The notes below the pieces were generated by a model that ran no database searches, had not been told where the DNA came from, and saw only the letters and a list, made by a program, of their open reading frames with translations. A stretch of DNA of 64,000 nucleotides from Trichormus sp. NMC-1 (GTDB lineage Bacteria > Cyanobacteriota > Cyanobacteriia > Cyanobacteriales > Nostocaceae), in the NCBI RefSeq assembly GCF_001858025.1, contig NZ_LZQD01000002.1, positions 462,120-526,119 of the forward strand, written 5' to 3'. Positions 45,501 to 52,978 of this stretch are shown one piece after another (positions within the stretch are counted from its first letter, which is position 1; every line of letters starts with the position of its first letter). The position numbers were made by a program, and so were the translations under genes.

Positions 45501-45672
45501 ACACTTCGGTTTGAATATCCACTTGGGGGGGTGCAAATTCGGGAAAAACGTCCAGTGGCATCTGAGTGACAGTGAATACTCCCCACACCGTCACTAAAAT
45601 CGCACAGATAACTATGAACCAACGCTGGGTAATTGAGTTTTTGAGAATCTGATTCAGAATGGAATTAAACAT
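42544..45672 (-). CDS. CusA/CzcA-type heavy-metal RND efflux pump
   Basis: This 1042-residue inner-membrane transporter of the HME-RND group exports metal cations using the proton gradient. The N-terminus shows a membrane helix followed by LDVFPEFAPPQVDIQTEVSG and PGVTTVRSSSKVGLSMVQVVF. Two sets of membrane helices flank two large periplasmic loops, with GINTMTLGGLVVAIGSVVDD in the first set and GVAVRNGLLLVDNY in the second. The protein is full length. Which metal (Cu/Ag or Co/Zn/Cd) cannot be decided by eye. The gene looks less AT-rich than the NRPS and iron genes, which hints at separate origin. It lies between inverted repeat copies, and an internal 179-bp piece is duplicated at 47292. Confidence 0.9.
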   Translation of the reverse strand: MFNSILNQILKNSITQRWFIVICAILVTVWGVFTVTQMPLDVFPEFAPPQVDIQTEVSGLAPEEVESQITVPIESAVNGLPGVTTVRSSSKVGLSMVQVVFDQEADIYKARQSVTERLQQVTNQLPEGVHPPEISPLASPLGTILQYAFTVNGQGKTSLMDLRRLVDTTLSNQILSVPGVTQVTIYGGDERQEQVLVDPAKLRSLNVSLTEVTNAAKGASSNAPGGFLIGGGQELLVRGIGQVKSVADLQQSVVKVQDGKPILLKDVAEVKTGAALKRGDASFNGQPAVVMMINKQPDVDTPTVTKAVEALLQSLQSTFPADVQMARTFRQSNFIDTAIGNVGRSLIEGIIIVSVIMLLFLMNWRTAVITLSAIPLSLLIGLMFMKAFGLGINTMTLGGLVVAIGSVVDDSIVDMENCYRGLRTNQAQGNPKHPFEVVYDTSVEVRLAVIFSTVIIVVVFAPIFSLTGVEGNIFAPMGFAYLLSICASTLVAMTLSPALCAILLANQTLPQEDTFISRWAERLYRPLLNLSLRSPQIILGVALAALVAASAIVPSLGRVFLPEFQEKSLVNSMVLFPGVSLDMTNRAGIALSSALKDNPLYEWVQIRAGRTPGDADGAGVSMAHVDVELSDRALEDREASIKQLRQEFNKLPGVASNIGGFISHRMDEVLSGVRSAIAVKIFGPDLIELRKIGEQVRDVIGPIAGVVDLQLEPQLPIRQVQIHYDRTAAATYGLSMEQLSNVVETALNGSVVSQVAENQQLIDISISLTDKARNSLDAIRAIPITTPIGQIIQLGAVAKVEYGMGANVVNREDVSRLIVVSANVAERDLGSVVGDIQSQIQQKIKLPNGYFIQYGGQFESEQRATNNLLVFSILAAIAIAVLMFFSVKSLSATIAIMLNLPLALVGGIVSIALSGGVMSIASLIGFITLFGVAVRNGLLLVDNYNNKFAQGMPLKDVIVNGSLERVNAILMTALTSALGMLPLAIASGAGNEILQPLAIVVLGGLFTSTALTLLVIPALYAKFGKQLMPQQKPVLVNQTWSN

Positions 45673-45827
45673 TTCAATTAAAAATCTCCTTTCTTATAGG
45701 ACTTACAGCAGTTTTCATGTATTTAGACCACACACTGATATCTGTATTTCTTTCTTTGCGCCTTTGCGCCTTTGCGTGAGATATAAAAATGTGGTTCATT
45801 TTTTTATGATTTTGCGTAAGTCCTGTT

Positions 45828-46502
45828 TTATTCAGATAAATCGCTTTTCTTTTTACCCATACCTACGACAACAGCGATCGCTCCACCCACAAGCACCACT
45901 CCACCACCGACTCCTGCTAAAATACCCATTGGCAATCCGCCTGATTGCTGAGTTGTTTCACCAGCCTGTGAGACGAGATTACCGCTTGTATCATGGCTAT
46001 GAGGTATTCCTTTAGCATCTGCCTGAGCATGGGCTGTATCAGTTTTAGGAGTGGGACTCGCTGCTGGACTGGGTGCTGTATCGGCGGTTTTAGTTTTACG
46101 CGATTCAGCATAGAGCGACAAACTACCTTGGGTAACAAGTTTTTCGCCAACGGACAATCCTTTGGTAACAGTGATTAGTTCGCCTTTTGTCGCGCCGGTG
46201 GTGACTTCCACTGGCTCATAAAAATTCTCATACTGCACAAAGACTAGTTGCTTACCATCAGTATCAACCAATGCCGTCACCGGAATCATCACCGCAGATC
46301 CAGATTTGGCAGAGGAGGCGATCGGTGTTACCACAATGCCTAATAGTTGATCGGTTTGGGGGTTGACTTTGACGCGATTAATGCCGCCTGTTGCTTGAAA
46401 TTCATCACCATGCCCAACGTGAGCAAATACAACTGTGGGCGCACTGATCATTAGACTGGTTGCCAGAATGGAACTCATTAGCATAAAAGGTTTCATAATC
46501 AC
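45828..46502 (-). CDS. Short adaptor-like accessory protein of the RND pump
   Basis: This 224-residue protein has a signal peptide (ends near VFAHVGHG), a region resembling the C-terminal part of CzcB/CusB adaptors (GLSVGEKLVTQGSLSLYAESR near 115-135) and a His-containing Ala/Pro spacer. A C-terminal membrane helix follows (about 190-215), ending KKKSDLSE. It is much shorter than a full membrane-fusion protein, which is usually 350 residues or more, and lacks the hairpin and lipoyl halves. It lies 155 bases before the pump on the same strand. It could be a metal-binding accessory or a truncated adaptor. A diverged fragment of a related gene is present at 46654-46712. Confidence 0.65.
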   Translation of the reverse strand: MIMKPFMLMSSILATSLMISAPTVVFAHVGHGDEFQATGGINRVKVNPQTDQLLGIVVTPIASSAKSGSAVMIPVTALVDTDGKQLVFVQYENFYEPVEVTTGATKGELITVTKGLSVGEKLVTQGSLSLYAESRKTKTADTAPSPAASPTPKTDTAHAQADAKGIPHSHDTSGNLVSQAGETTQQSGGLPMGILAGVGGGVVLVGGAIAVVVGMGKKKSDLSE

Positions 46503-46624
46503 TCCTCACAATGAATACGGGGTTAAATAAAAGTTTTCCATAGTTTACCAAAGGACAGATGAAATCCAGGTGAAATGGCAAAAGTTTTTGTAAGATCAAG
46601 CTCGTGGTTGATTTTCCTGAAGTG

Positions 46625-46657
46625 ATGCGAATTTTACTGGTGGAAGATGAAGCAGAA
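46625..46657 (+). pseudogene. 5' fragment of a response-regulator gene
   Basis: ATG at 46625 begins MRILLVEDEAE, the classic start of an OmpR-type response regulator, and the similarity then stops abruptly. A CusR/CopR-like metal regulator next to the pump is a reasonable guess for the lost gene. Only 11 codons support it. Confidence 0.6.
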
Positions 46658-46712
46658 TACCCATCGGCAATCCACTTGCCTGCTGTGTGGTGTTATGGCT
46701 ATGAGCTAGGGT
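46654..46712 (-). pseudogene. Fragment of a second RND accessory gene
   Basis: Read on the minus strand this encodes AHSHNTTQQASGLPMGI, which matches SHD...TTQQSGGLPMGI of the accessory protein at 45828-46502 with small differences. It directly abuts the response-regulator fragment, marking a deletion junction between a former regulator and a diverged adaptor copy. Confidence 0.65.
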
Positions 46713-46890
46713 GTTAACTTTGTACTATTTTAGGTGTTCAAAATTCATGTAAAATATATGCCAGTATTTCTAATCACCAGTATTTCTAATCAAGGGGGCT
46801 ACGCACAGCCTTACCACCCAGCAATTCTCATTTTGAAAACAATAGAGTATTAACCCCGATTTTGGAGTTCAAAATATAGTACAAAGTAAC
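46713..46890. mobile_element. Candidate 178-bp MITE
   Basis: The ends are imperfect inverted repeats of about 19 bases: GTTAACTTTGTACTATTTT on the left and AAAATATAGTACAAAGTAAC on the right. There is no coding capacity. A directly repeated CAGTATTTCTAATCA lies inside, near 46763-46793. No target duplication was recognised. Confidence 0.5.
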
Positions 46891-46893
46891 TAG

Positions 46894-46922
46894 TTTTTCA
46901 GCCATTGCCTCTGGCTGAAAAA
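46894..46922. terminator. Strong hairpin with A/T flanks
   Basis: TTTTTCAGCCA pairs perfectly over 11 bp with TGGCTGAAAAA across a 7-base loop. The shape allows bidirectional termination, though no intact gene ends here; it may come from the deleted DNA. Confidence 0.45.
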
Positions 46923-47071
46923 ACAGATGGAGCAAAAACAGGTATAAATACTCAATAAAATAGAGGGATTGCCTGACAAGGAACGGGGGAAATCCAGTTC
47001 ATCGTTCGGTTTTTAGAATAGGGAATTCAAGGGAAATAAAAATGTATAATTGTTGTCAGATCATGTAAACT

Positions 47072-47291
47072 CGGTGAGTTAAAAATCCTTTACTTGCGTC
47101 AAATTACTCAAACATGGATCATTTGGCAGAGACCCTATAAATTCCTGAATTAATACAATTTTTACGGTCATCATTACATGACTTACCTGATGAAAGGAAA
47201 CCTGGAAATAATACGAAATATCAGGTAGAAGACGCAGTGATGGCAAAAAAGTTGTTGAGAATTTCATCTCGATTTATCAGTTGAAATTGAT
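47072..47291. repeat. Right copy of the perfect 220-bp inverted repeat
   Basis: This is the exact reverse complement of 42284-42503. The plus strand contains an ATG at 47114, a stop at 47138, and then a frame reading IPELIQFLRSSLHDLPDERK and on to YQVEDAVMA. To my eye this resembles the N-terminus of a cyanobacterial transposase. The similarity ends soon after, and the copy is joined without a gap to a cusA fragment. Confidence 0.9.
47114..47284 (+). pseudogene. Decayed transposase N-terminus
   Basis: The frame MDHLAETL-stop-IPELIQFLRSSLHDLPDERK and onward ends at TGA 47282. The LRSSLHDLPDERKPGNNTKY pattern is reminiscent of transposase N-termini in cyanobacteria. The assignment rests on memory of the pattern and is moderate. 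An identical relic lies on the minus strand in the left repeat copy. Confidence 0.45.
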
Positions 47292-47470
47292 GGGTGCAGC
47301 ACTGAAGCGGGGAGATGCTAGTTTTAATGGGCAACCGGCTGTAGTGATGATGATTAACAAACAGCCTGATGTTGACACTCCCACGGTGACAAAAGCAGTA
47401 GAAGCTTTACTGCAATCGTTGCAATCAACCTTTCCCGCTGATGTGCAGATGGCGCGGACGTTTCGGCAGT
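47292..47470 (+). pseudogene. 179-bp duplicate of the interior of the RND pump gene
   Basis: This sequence is identical, over 179 bases compared by eye, to the reverse complement of 44679-44857 and encodes the same residues, from GAALKRGDASFNGQPAVVMM to ARTFRQ. It starts exactly where the 220-bp repeat ends. It has no start signals of its own and is a fragment, not a gene. Confidence 0.92.
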
Positions 47471-47679
47471 TAATTGGAGCGTGTATTTTTCGGAAATAGG
47501 GCTGACATAAATGTGAAATAGATACTTCTAAATCTGGTAATTAAGTTTGCAGAAATTGAGCATGACTCCAAAGGTTAGTTCTCGATATTATATTAACAAG
47601 TGAGGGGTTGAGCAGCACGCAAAACTAAACCAACTCCAAGCGATAACTAACTCAGATCAAGATCAAGGAGATTTCTATC

Positions 47680-47733
47680 ATGTCTAACTTATCTACCGCA
47701 CAATTCCACACCGTAAAATCATTTTTTAAGTAA
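47680..47733 (+). CDS. 17-residue leader-like ORF with a strong ribosome site
   Basis: MSNLSTAQFHTVKSFFK is preceded by AAGGAG at ideal spacing, unlike the next ORF at 47748, whose ribosome site is weak. It ends 14 bases before that start. It may be a translated leader that couples expression, or the front of a former precursor peptide. No family is recognised. Confidence 0.35.
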   Translation: MSNLSTAQFHTVKSFFK

Positions 47734-47747
47734 GAAAAGATTGTAAA

Positions 47748-48071
47748 ATGTCTAATAATATGACAAGCAAAAACTCCAATTTATTCGTAAACTTATCAGA
47801 AAAGGAACAAGAGTCTGTATCTGGGGGCATATTATCTCTACCCTGTGGAATGTTTTATATGTTCTACGATCATACGAATGTATACACTAGCAGAATTAGT
47901 GATTTGAATATTTCCCAAGGAAGCTTGAGCGAATCTGCGACGAATGAAACTGAATATCAATTCTCTCAGATAACCTTTGTTTTAGCTTCATTTTTTGGTT
48001 GTGGTAGCGGTCAGCTTAATAACCAAATCCAAGGTAGTGGCTTGTTATACAGAATTTGGAGTTTTTTATAA
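47748..48071 (+). CDS. Candidate double-glycine bacteriocin-like precursor peptide
   Basis: This 107-residue protein begins with a leader-like stretch ending FVNLSEKEQESVSGG at residue 27. This matches the LSxxELxxVxGG type processed by C39 peptidases. The following 80-residue core (from ILSLPCGMF) has two cysteines, in LPCGM and FGCGSG, is Ser/Asn-rich and hydrophobic near its end. No modification enzyme gene is nearby, so an unmodified or disulfide-bonded peptide is likely. The C39 exporter starts 250 bases downstream. Function as a bacteriocin or signal is inferred from leader and context only. Confidence 0.65.
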   Translation: MSNNMTSKNSNLFVNLSEKEQESVSGGILSLPCGMFYMFYDHTNVYTSRISDLNISQGSLSESATNETEYQFSQITFVLASFFGCGSGQLNNQIQGSGLLYRIWSFL

Positions 48072-48320
48072 CACAAAATCAGAATTATAACCACATAATT
48101 TTGTGCATAAAATTCCGATTATTTATATTCACCAGTGTTTACCACCTAAGTAGGTGGGCGTTAAAAATTGTCGTTGGGGCAAGGGAACAGGGAACAGGAA
48201 GAGAGCTTTGGGCGATTTTACTTTTCTTCACATACCTTTAAATTTTTCTGTTAACCTACTTATTTGGAAAAAATAAAAATATATTATTTGTCTTATTTTC
48301 TATAGTTTTTTACTTAACTT

Positions 48321-50471
48321 ATGAAACTCCAATTTGTTAAACAGCACAGTGCAGAAGACTGTGGTGCAGCTTGTTTAGCTGCAATTGCTAAATATTACGG
48401 TCATACTTTTACCCTTAACCGCATTCGTGAAGCTGTCGGAACTGGACAAACTGGAACTACATTATTAGGCTTAAGACGAGGTGCAGAAACACTTGGTTTT
48501 AAAGCTAATCCAGTCAAAACATCAGTAGAAATGCTTGACCGAATGAATGAAGCCCCCTTACCAGCAATTATTCACTGGAAAGGAAATCATTGGGTTGTTT
48601 TATACGGTAAAAAAGGCAAAAATTTTCTTATTGCAGATCCTGCAATCGGGGTTCGTCATCTTTCTAGAAAAGATTTAATTGATGGTTGGACAGATTGGTT
48701 AATTCTTTTATTAGAACCAGATCCCATCCGCTTTTTTGAACAAAAAAGTGATAAAACTGGAGGCTTTTGGCGTTTCTTCAAACGTGTTTGGGTTTATCGC
48801 GCTATTTTAGTCCAAGCTTTACCTCTCAATTTAGTCTTGGGTTTGCTATCTTTAGCTTCTCCTTTCTTACTGCAAATTCTCACCGATGATGTATTAGTTA
48901 GAGGTGACACAAAGTTACTTACTACTGTAGCAATTTCTGTAGTAGTAATGAACTTTATTTCTAATAGCCTTTCATTTGTGCAATCTAACTTAATTGCTCA
49001 CTTTGCTCAACGCTTACAATTAGGATTAGTTTTAGATTTTGGGCGGCAAATTCTTCGCTTACCTTTAAGTTATTACGAAGCTCGATGCAGTGGCGAAATT
49101 GTGAGCCGCTTGCAAGATATTCAGCAAATTAATCAATTAGTTACTCAATTAGTTGTCAGTCTACCCAGCCGATTTTTTATTGCGGTGATTTCTCTAGGGT
49201 TCATGATTTTTTATAGCTGGAAACTGACAACAGTAGCTTTATTGATTTCCGTGATAATGACTTTATCTACTATTGTCTTCCAGCCAACATTACAACAAAA
49301 AACTCGTGAGCTTTTAGTTCAAGATGCTGAAAATCAAGGTGTTTTAGTTGAAACCTTTAAAGGTGCATTAACTCTGAAAACAACTACAGCAGGACCACAG
49401 TTCTGGGATGAATTAGAAAGCCGTTTTGGTCGTCTAGCTAATCTCACATATCGCACCATTCAAATTAGCATCATTAATAATACTTTTTCTGGTTTTGTTT
49501 CTGGTATTGGTGGCGTTATTTTGCTGTGGTTTGGTGGCTATTTAGTAATTGAACCTGCTGAAAATCTTAGCATTGGTAAGCTACTTGCATTTAACTCAAT
49601 GAACGGTAACTTCTTGGGTTTAATTGGTACTGTTATCAGCTTTGTTGAAGAATTTACTCGTGCCAAAACCTCTGTACAACGCTTAACAGAAGTTATTGAT
49701 GCTACTCCAGAAAATGAAAGAGATGGAAAAAAGCCTTTTGCTAAAATTTCCGAAAATGCTGATATTGTTTGTACCAATATTAACTTTCACTATGCAGGCA
49801 GAATTGAACTTTTAGAAGACTTTTCCTTAACAATTCCCGGTGGTCAAGTAGTTGCTTTAATTGGTAAATCTGGATGTGGTAAGAGTACCCTTGCTAAATT
49901 AATTGCTGGATTATATACTCTCCAATCTGGAAATATTCGCATTGGACTTTATAACCTCCAAGACCTTTCCTTAGAATGTCTGCGTCAACAGGTTACTTTA
50001 GTTCCTCAAGATGCTCATCTTTGGAGTCGTTCTATTGTCGAAAATTTTCGGTTAGGATCGCCTTACGTTACATTTGAGGAGATTGTCAGAGCTTGCCAAA
50101 TTTCTGGTGCTGATGAATTTATCAGTAAACTTCCAGAAAAATATCAAACTATTTTAGGTGAATTTGGCGCTAATATTTCCGGTGGTCAACGTCAAAGATT
50201 AGCCATAGCTAGAGCTATGATTACAGAACCACCAATTTTGATTTTAGATGAATCTACAGGTGGACTTGACCCTGTGAGTGAGGCACAAGTTTTAGACCAA
50301 TTATTGCATCATCGTCGGGGTCAAACCACAATTTTAATTACTCACCGTCCCAAGGTAATTAATCGTGCTGATTGGATAGTTTTGCTAGATCAGGGAAGGT
50401 TAAAAATACAAGGTTCTTTAGAGGAATTGAAAACTAAACCTGGGGAACATTTAGATTTTTTAATTCCCTAA
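48321..50471 (+). CDS. C39-peptidase ABC exporter for double-glycine peptides
   Basis: This 716-residue membrane transporter cleaves leaders and exports the peptide. The N-terminal C39 peptidase has Gln8, Cys14 (HSAEDCGAACL), His90 (GNHWVVLYG) and Asp106 (ADPAIG), so it should be active. A six-helix membrane domain follows (about 160-445). The C-terminal ATPase has Walker A GKSGCGKST, signature ISGGQRQR and Walker B ILILDESTGGLDP. The gene is followed after 23 bases by the adaptor. It is the natural processing partner of the GG precursor at 47748, though precursors elsewhere may also use it. Confidence 0.93.
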   Translation: MKLQFVKQHSAEDCGAACLAAIAKYYGHTFTLNRIREAVGTGQTGTTLLGLRRGAETLGFKANPVKTSVEMLDRMNEAPLPAIIHWKGNHWVVLYGKKGKNFLIADPAIGVRHLSRKDLIDGWTDWLILLLEPDPIRFFEQKSDKTGGFWRFFKRVWVYRAILVQALPLNLVLGLLSLASPFLLQILTDDVLVRGDTKLLTTVAISVVVMNFISNSLSFVQSNLIAHFAQRLQLGLVLDFGRQILRLPLSYYEARCSGEIVSRLQDIQQINQLVTQLVVSLPSRFFIAVISLGFMIFYSWKLTTVALLISVIMTLSTIVFQPTLQQKTRELLVQDAENQGVLVETFKGALTLKTTTAGPQFWDELESRFGRLANLTYRTIQISIINNTFSGFVSGIGGVILLWFGGYLVIEPAENLSIGKLLAFNSMNGNFLGLIGTVISFVEEFTRAKTSVQRLTEVIDATPENERDGKKPFAKISENADIVCTNINFHYAGRIELLEDFSLTIPGGQVVALIGKSGCGKSTLAKLIAGLYTLQSGNIRIGLYNLQDLSLECLRQQVTLVPQDAHLWSRSIVENFRLGSPYVTFEEIVRACQISGADEFISKLPEKYQTILGEFGANISGGQRQRLAIARAMITEPPILILDESTGGLDPVSEAQVLDQLLHHRRGQTTILITHRPKVINRADWIVLLDQGRLKIQGSLEELKTKPGEHLDFLIP

Positions 50472-50494
50472 CTATTGATAATAATCAGGTAATT

Positions 50495-51889
50495 ATGCTC
50501 TACACCCATAATCAAAAACTTATCTCTTCAGTGAAAAATGATGAGTTTCTTCCTCCTATTAGTCGTTGGACATCATTAACAGGAATGTTCCTCGTCGGAA
50601 CTGTTGCTACTGGGATTACCCTCTCTTCATGGGTGAAATATAATGTCACAGTCAAAGCTAATGCTACTGTCCGTCCTACAGGTGAAGTTCGTGTGGTGCA
50701 ACCAGAAATAGAAGGTGCTATCAAAAGTATTTTGGTTAAAGAAAATCAGGTTGTTAAAATGGGAGATGTCATTGCGAATCTGGATACAGACGAATTACTA
50801 ATCAAAAAGAGCCAACTACAAGTTAATATCCAACAACGTAAATTACAAATAATCCAAATTGATGCCCAAATTCGGATTTTAGAAAGTCAGATTTTAGCAG
50901 AACAAACAGTTATAGAACGGACTATTGCTTCTGCAAAAGCCGATCTTTTACGCAACGAAAGGGAATATAAAGAAAAGCAAATTAATACTCAAAATCAATT
51001 TCTTTCAGCTAAAGAAAGTTTGCAAAAAGCCAAGACAGAGTTAGATAAGGCTGAAGCTGGTTTAGCATTTGCCGAGATAGATAGCGATCGCTATAAGCAA
51101 TTGTCACAAATAGGAGCTATTGGACAGCGAGAATATGAGCAAAAACTACTGCTTGTTAAGCAGTCAAAATTAACACAGCGAGCAGAACAAAAATCTTTTG
51201 AAATAGCTAAAATCCAAGTTCAATCAGCTAAAGTTGCGGTTAATCCAACTAAAGCAATGGTGACGATAGCACAAGAACGCATCGCTCAAGAAACTGCTAA
51301 AGGCCAAGCCAGTATCTCTACTTTAAAGAAAGAAAAACAAGCATTAATTGAGAGGCGTGTTGAATTTGTAACCCAACTCAATCAATCTCAAAAAGAACTC
51401 CAACAACTAGAAAAGCAATTACAAAAAAGTATTATTATTGCCACTAGTAACGGGATCATTCTCAAGCTAAATTTACGAAACTCTGGTCAAGTAGTGCGTA
51501 CTAGCGAATCTATTGCTGAAATTGTTCCTGATGATGCTTCTTTAGTGATTAAAGCTATGATTCCTACTGCTGACCTTAAAAAGGTTGCTGTAAATCAAGA
51601 AGTGCAACTCCGTTTTGATGCCTGTCCTTATCCAGATTATGGCACTCTTAAAGGTGTTGTCAAAAGCATTTCTCCAGATGTAATCACAACCCAGGGGAAA
51701 AATGCCACTGTAACAACTTCCAATAGCTACTTTGAAGCAACTATTCAACCTGAAAGACTTGAATTTGGTAATACGCATCATCAGTGTCGTATTCAATCAG
51801 GAATGGAAGTAAAAGCTGACATTATTTCCAGAGAAGAAACTGCATTGAAATTTATGCTGAGAAAGGCAAGGTTAATTACTGATTTATGA
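50495..51889 (+). CDS. HlyD-family membrane-fusion adaptor
   Basis: This 464-residue periplasmic adaptor of a type I export system has a cytoplasmic start and a membrane helix at about residues 28-48. A lipoyl half follows (EIEGAIKSILVKENQVVKMG), then a long coiled coil with repeated Glu/Lys/Gln-rich segments to about residue 310, the second lipoyl half and a beta-barrel region. It should link the ABC exporter at 48321 to an outer-membrane TolC-like channel, which is not encoded in this window. Confidence 0.9.
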   Translation: MLYTHNQKLISSVKNDEFLPPISRWTSLTGMFLVGTVATGITLSSWVKYNVTVKANATVRPTGEVRVVQPEIEGAIKSILVKENQVVKMGDVIANLDTDELLIKKSQLQVNIQQRKLQIIQIDAQIRILESQILAEQTVIERTIASAKADLLRNEREYKEKQINTQNQFLSAKESLQKAKTELDKAEAGLAFAEIDSDRYKQLSQIGAIGQREYEQKLLLVKQSKLTQRAEQKSFEIAKIQVQSAKVAVNPTKAMVTIAQERIAQETAKGQASISTLKKEKQALIERRVEFVTQLNQSQKELQQLEKQLQKSIIIATSNGIILKLNLRNSGQVVRTSESIAEIVPDDASLVIKAMIPTADLKKVAVNQEVQLRFDACPYPDYGTLKGVVKSISPDVITTQGKNATVTTSNSYFEATIQPERLEFGNTHHQCRIQSGMEVKADIISREETALKFMLRKARLITDL

Positions 51890-52053
51890 GTAATTATCAG
51901 TGTTATGTATTGTCAAATCCTATAATACAAGTAGATTATTCCCTGATCAATCCAGAGAATATGATTATTTCTGGATTAAACAACTAGTAAAAAAGGTGCA
52001 AGATGTAAATAAAGTATTACTGAATTATTCAAGGCATAACCATTTTAAAGCTT

Positions 52054-52701
52054 ATGACATCTGAAGAAATGATTCAAAAAGCATTACAGTGGTGGTCTTA
52101 TAGACAATCTATAAAACTATTTTTAGAAGCTGAAAGAATCCGAGATGGCTTATTACAAGAATCATTCATCATTCGTCGTAGTTTAGATGTATTGATGATA
52201 GATAATTTGAGTTTGTCAATCGATGGAATTCAAGAACATATCAAAAAAGTCGATAATTTTCATCATTCTTTAGTACAATTGAGCGATCGCTTGTGTCCAA
52301 CACTTATTCAAGATAGCTTACCTTTATCTATAGAGTACTTATTAGAACCTTGGCTATCCTCCCATCCCCATTTATATTTTCATATTGATATGCCAGATTA
52401 CTGGCGACATGAACCTACTGAATACAGCTTAATAATTTTAAGAATTTTAGAAGAATTACTGATACTAGCTTTACCCGAATCAGAACTTTTAATAGCTTTT
52501 TCTGTGTATATTAAATTAAGACAAATAGGAAATATGGGGCAATTAGTGGTAAAAATTTCCTATCCTGATATATCTACTCTTATTTTTCATTCTCAGTTAC
52601 CAGAGTTAGAATATCTTTACCATAGCTTTAAATTTTTAATATCGGGTAAATGCTTGTACTATAAAAGGAATCTTCGGTCATCTTGGCATTTTTATTGGTA
52701 G
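52054..52701 (+). CDS. Degenerate histidine-kinase-like protein
   Basis: This 215-residue soluble protein is of uncertain function. EAERIRDGLLQESFIIRRSL near residues 26-45 resembles the dimerisation/phosphoacceptor helix of NarX-type kinases, but the expected histidine is Arg30. The later part, with RILEELLILALPE where an N-box would be, lacks the asparagine and glycine boxes of the ATPase domain. It precedes a response-regulator gene and an intact kinase gene on the same strand. A pseudokinase that modulates the intact pair is plausible. No membrane segment or other motif is visible. Confidence 0.5.
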   Translation: MTSEEMIQKALQWWSYRQSIKLFLEAERIRDGLLQESFIIRRSLDVLMIDNLSLSIDGIQEHIKKVDNFHHSLVQLSDRLCPTLIQDSLPLSIEYLLEPWLSSHPHLYFHIDMPDYWRHEPTEYSLIILRILEELLILALPESELLIAFSVYIKLRQIGNMGQLVVKISYPDISTLIFHSQLPELEYLYHSFKFLISGKCLYYKRNLRSSWHFYW

Positions 52702-52978
52702 GTACTTTACATGACTAATTAACTAACAGTATGCAAAATTTTATATCAGTGAAATATATGATAAATACTAAACTAATTTTCACTGAAAATACTGTGTCTT
52801 CTAAGTACTAGATGCAGTAATAATAACGTTGGTTAGTGCGAATTTATAGGTTAAGGTTGATACACCTCATATTCTATAATCCAGAAGTAATAAAATCTAG
52901 TAAAATCTAATTAATTGATATTCATAGCGGTCAATTAAAAAATACTGATCTGTTTATTTATCAGGGTATTTGTTAAAT

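Larger units (their letters stand above)
46503..47747. other. Gene-poor rearranged interval
   Basis: No intact gene of normal length is visible in these 1.2 kb. The interval holds, in order, a response-regulator start fragment, an adaptor-gene fragment, a MITE-like element, a strong hairpin and the right inverted-repeat copy with its transposase relic. A cusA fragment and one 17-codon ORF follow. Together they record several deletions and insertions between the metal pump and the peptide-export genes. Confidence 0.8.

Noticed and set aside
47281-47499. A 72-residue ORF resembling an RND pump
   Set aside because: It is the 179-bp cusA duplicate with accidental ends, lacking start signals.
48056-48241. 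A 61-residue ORF after the precursor peptide
   Set aside because: It overlaps the precursor's end, lacks a ribosome site and runs through a GGGAACAG short repeat, so it is probably not coding.
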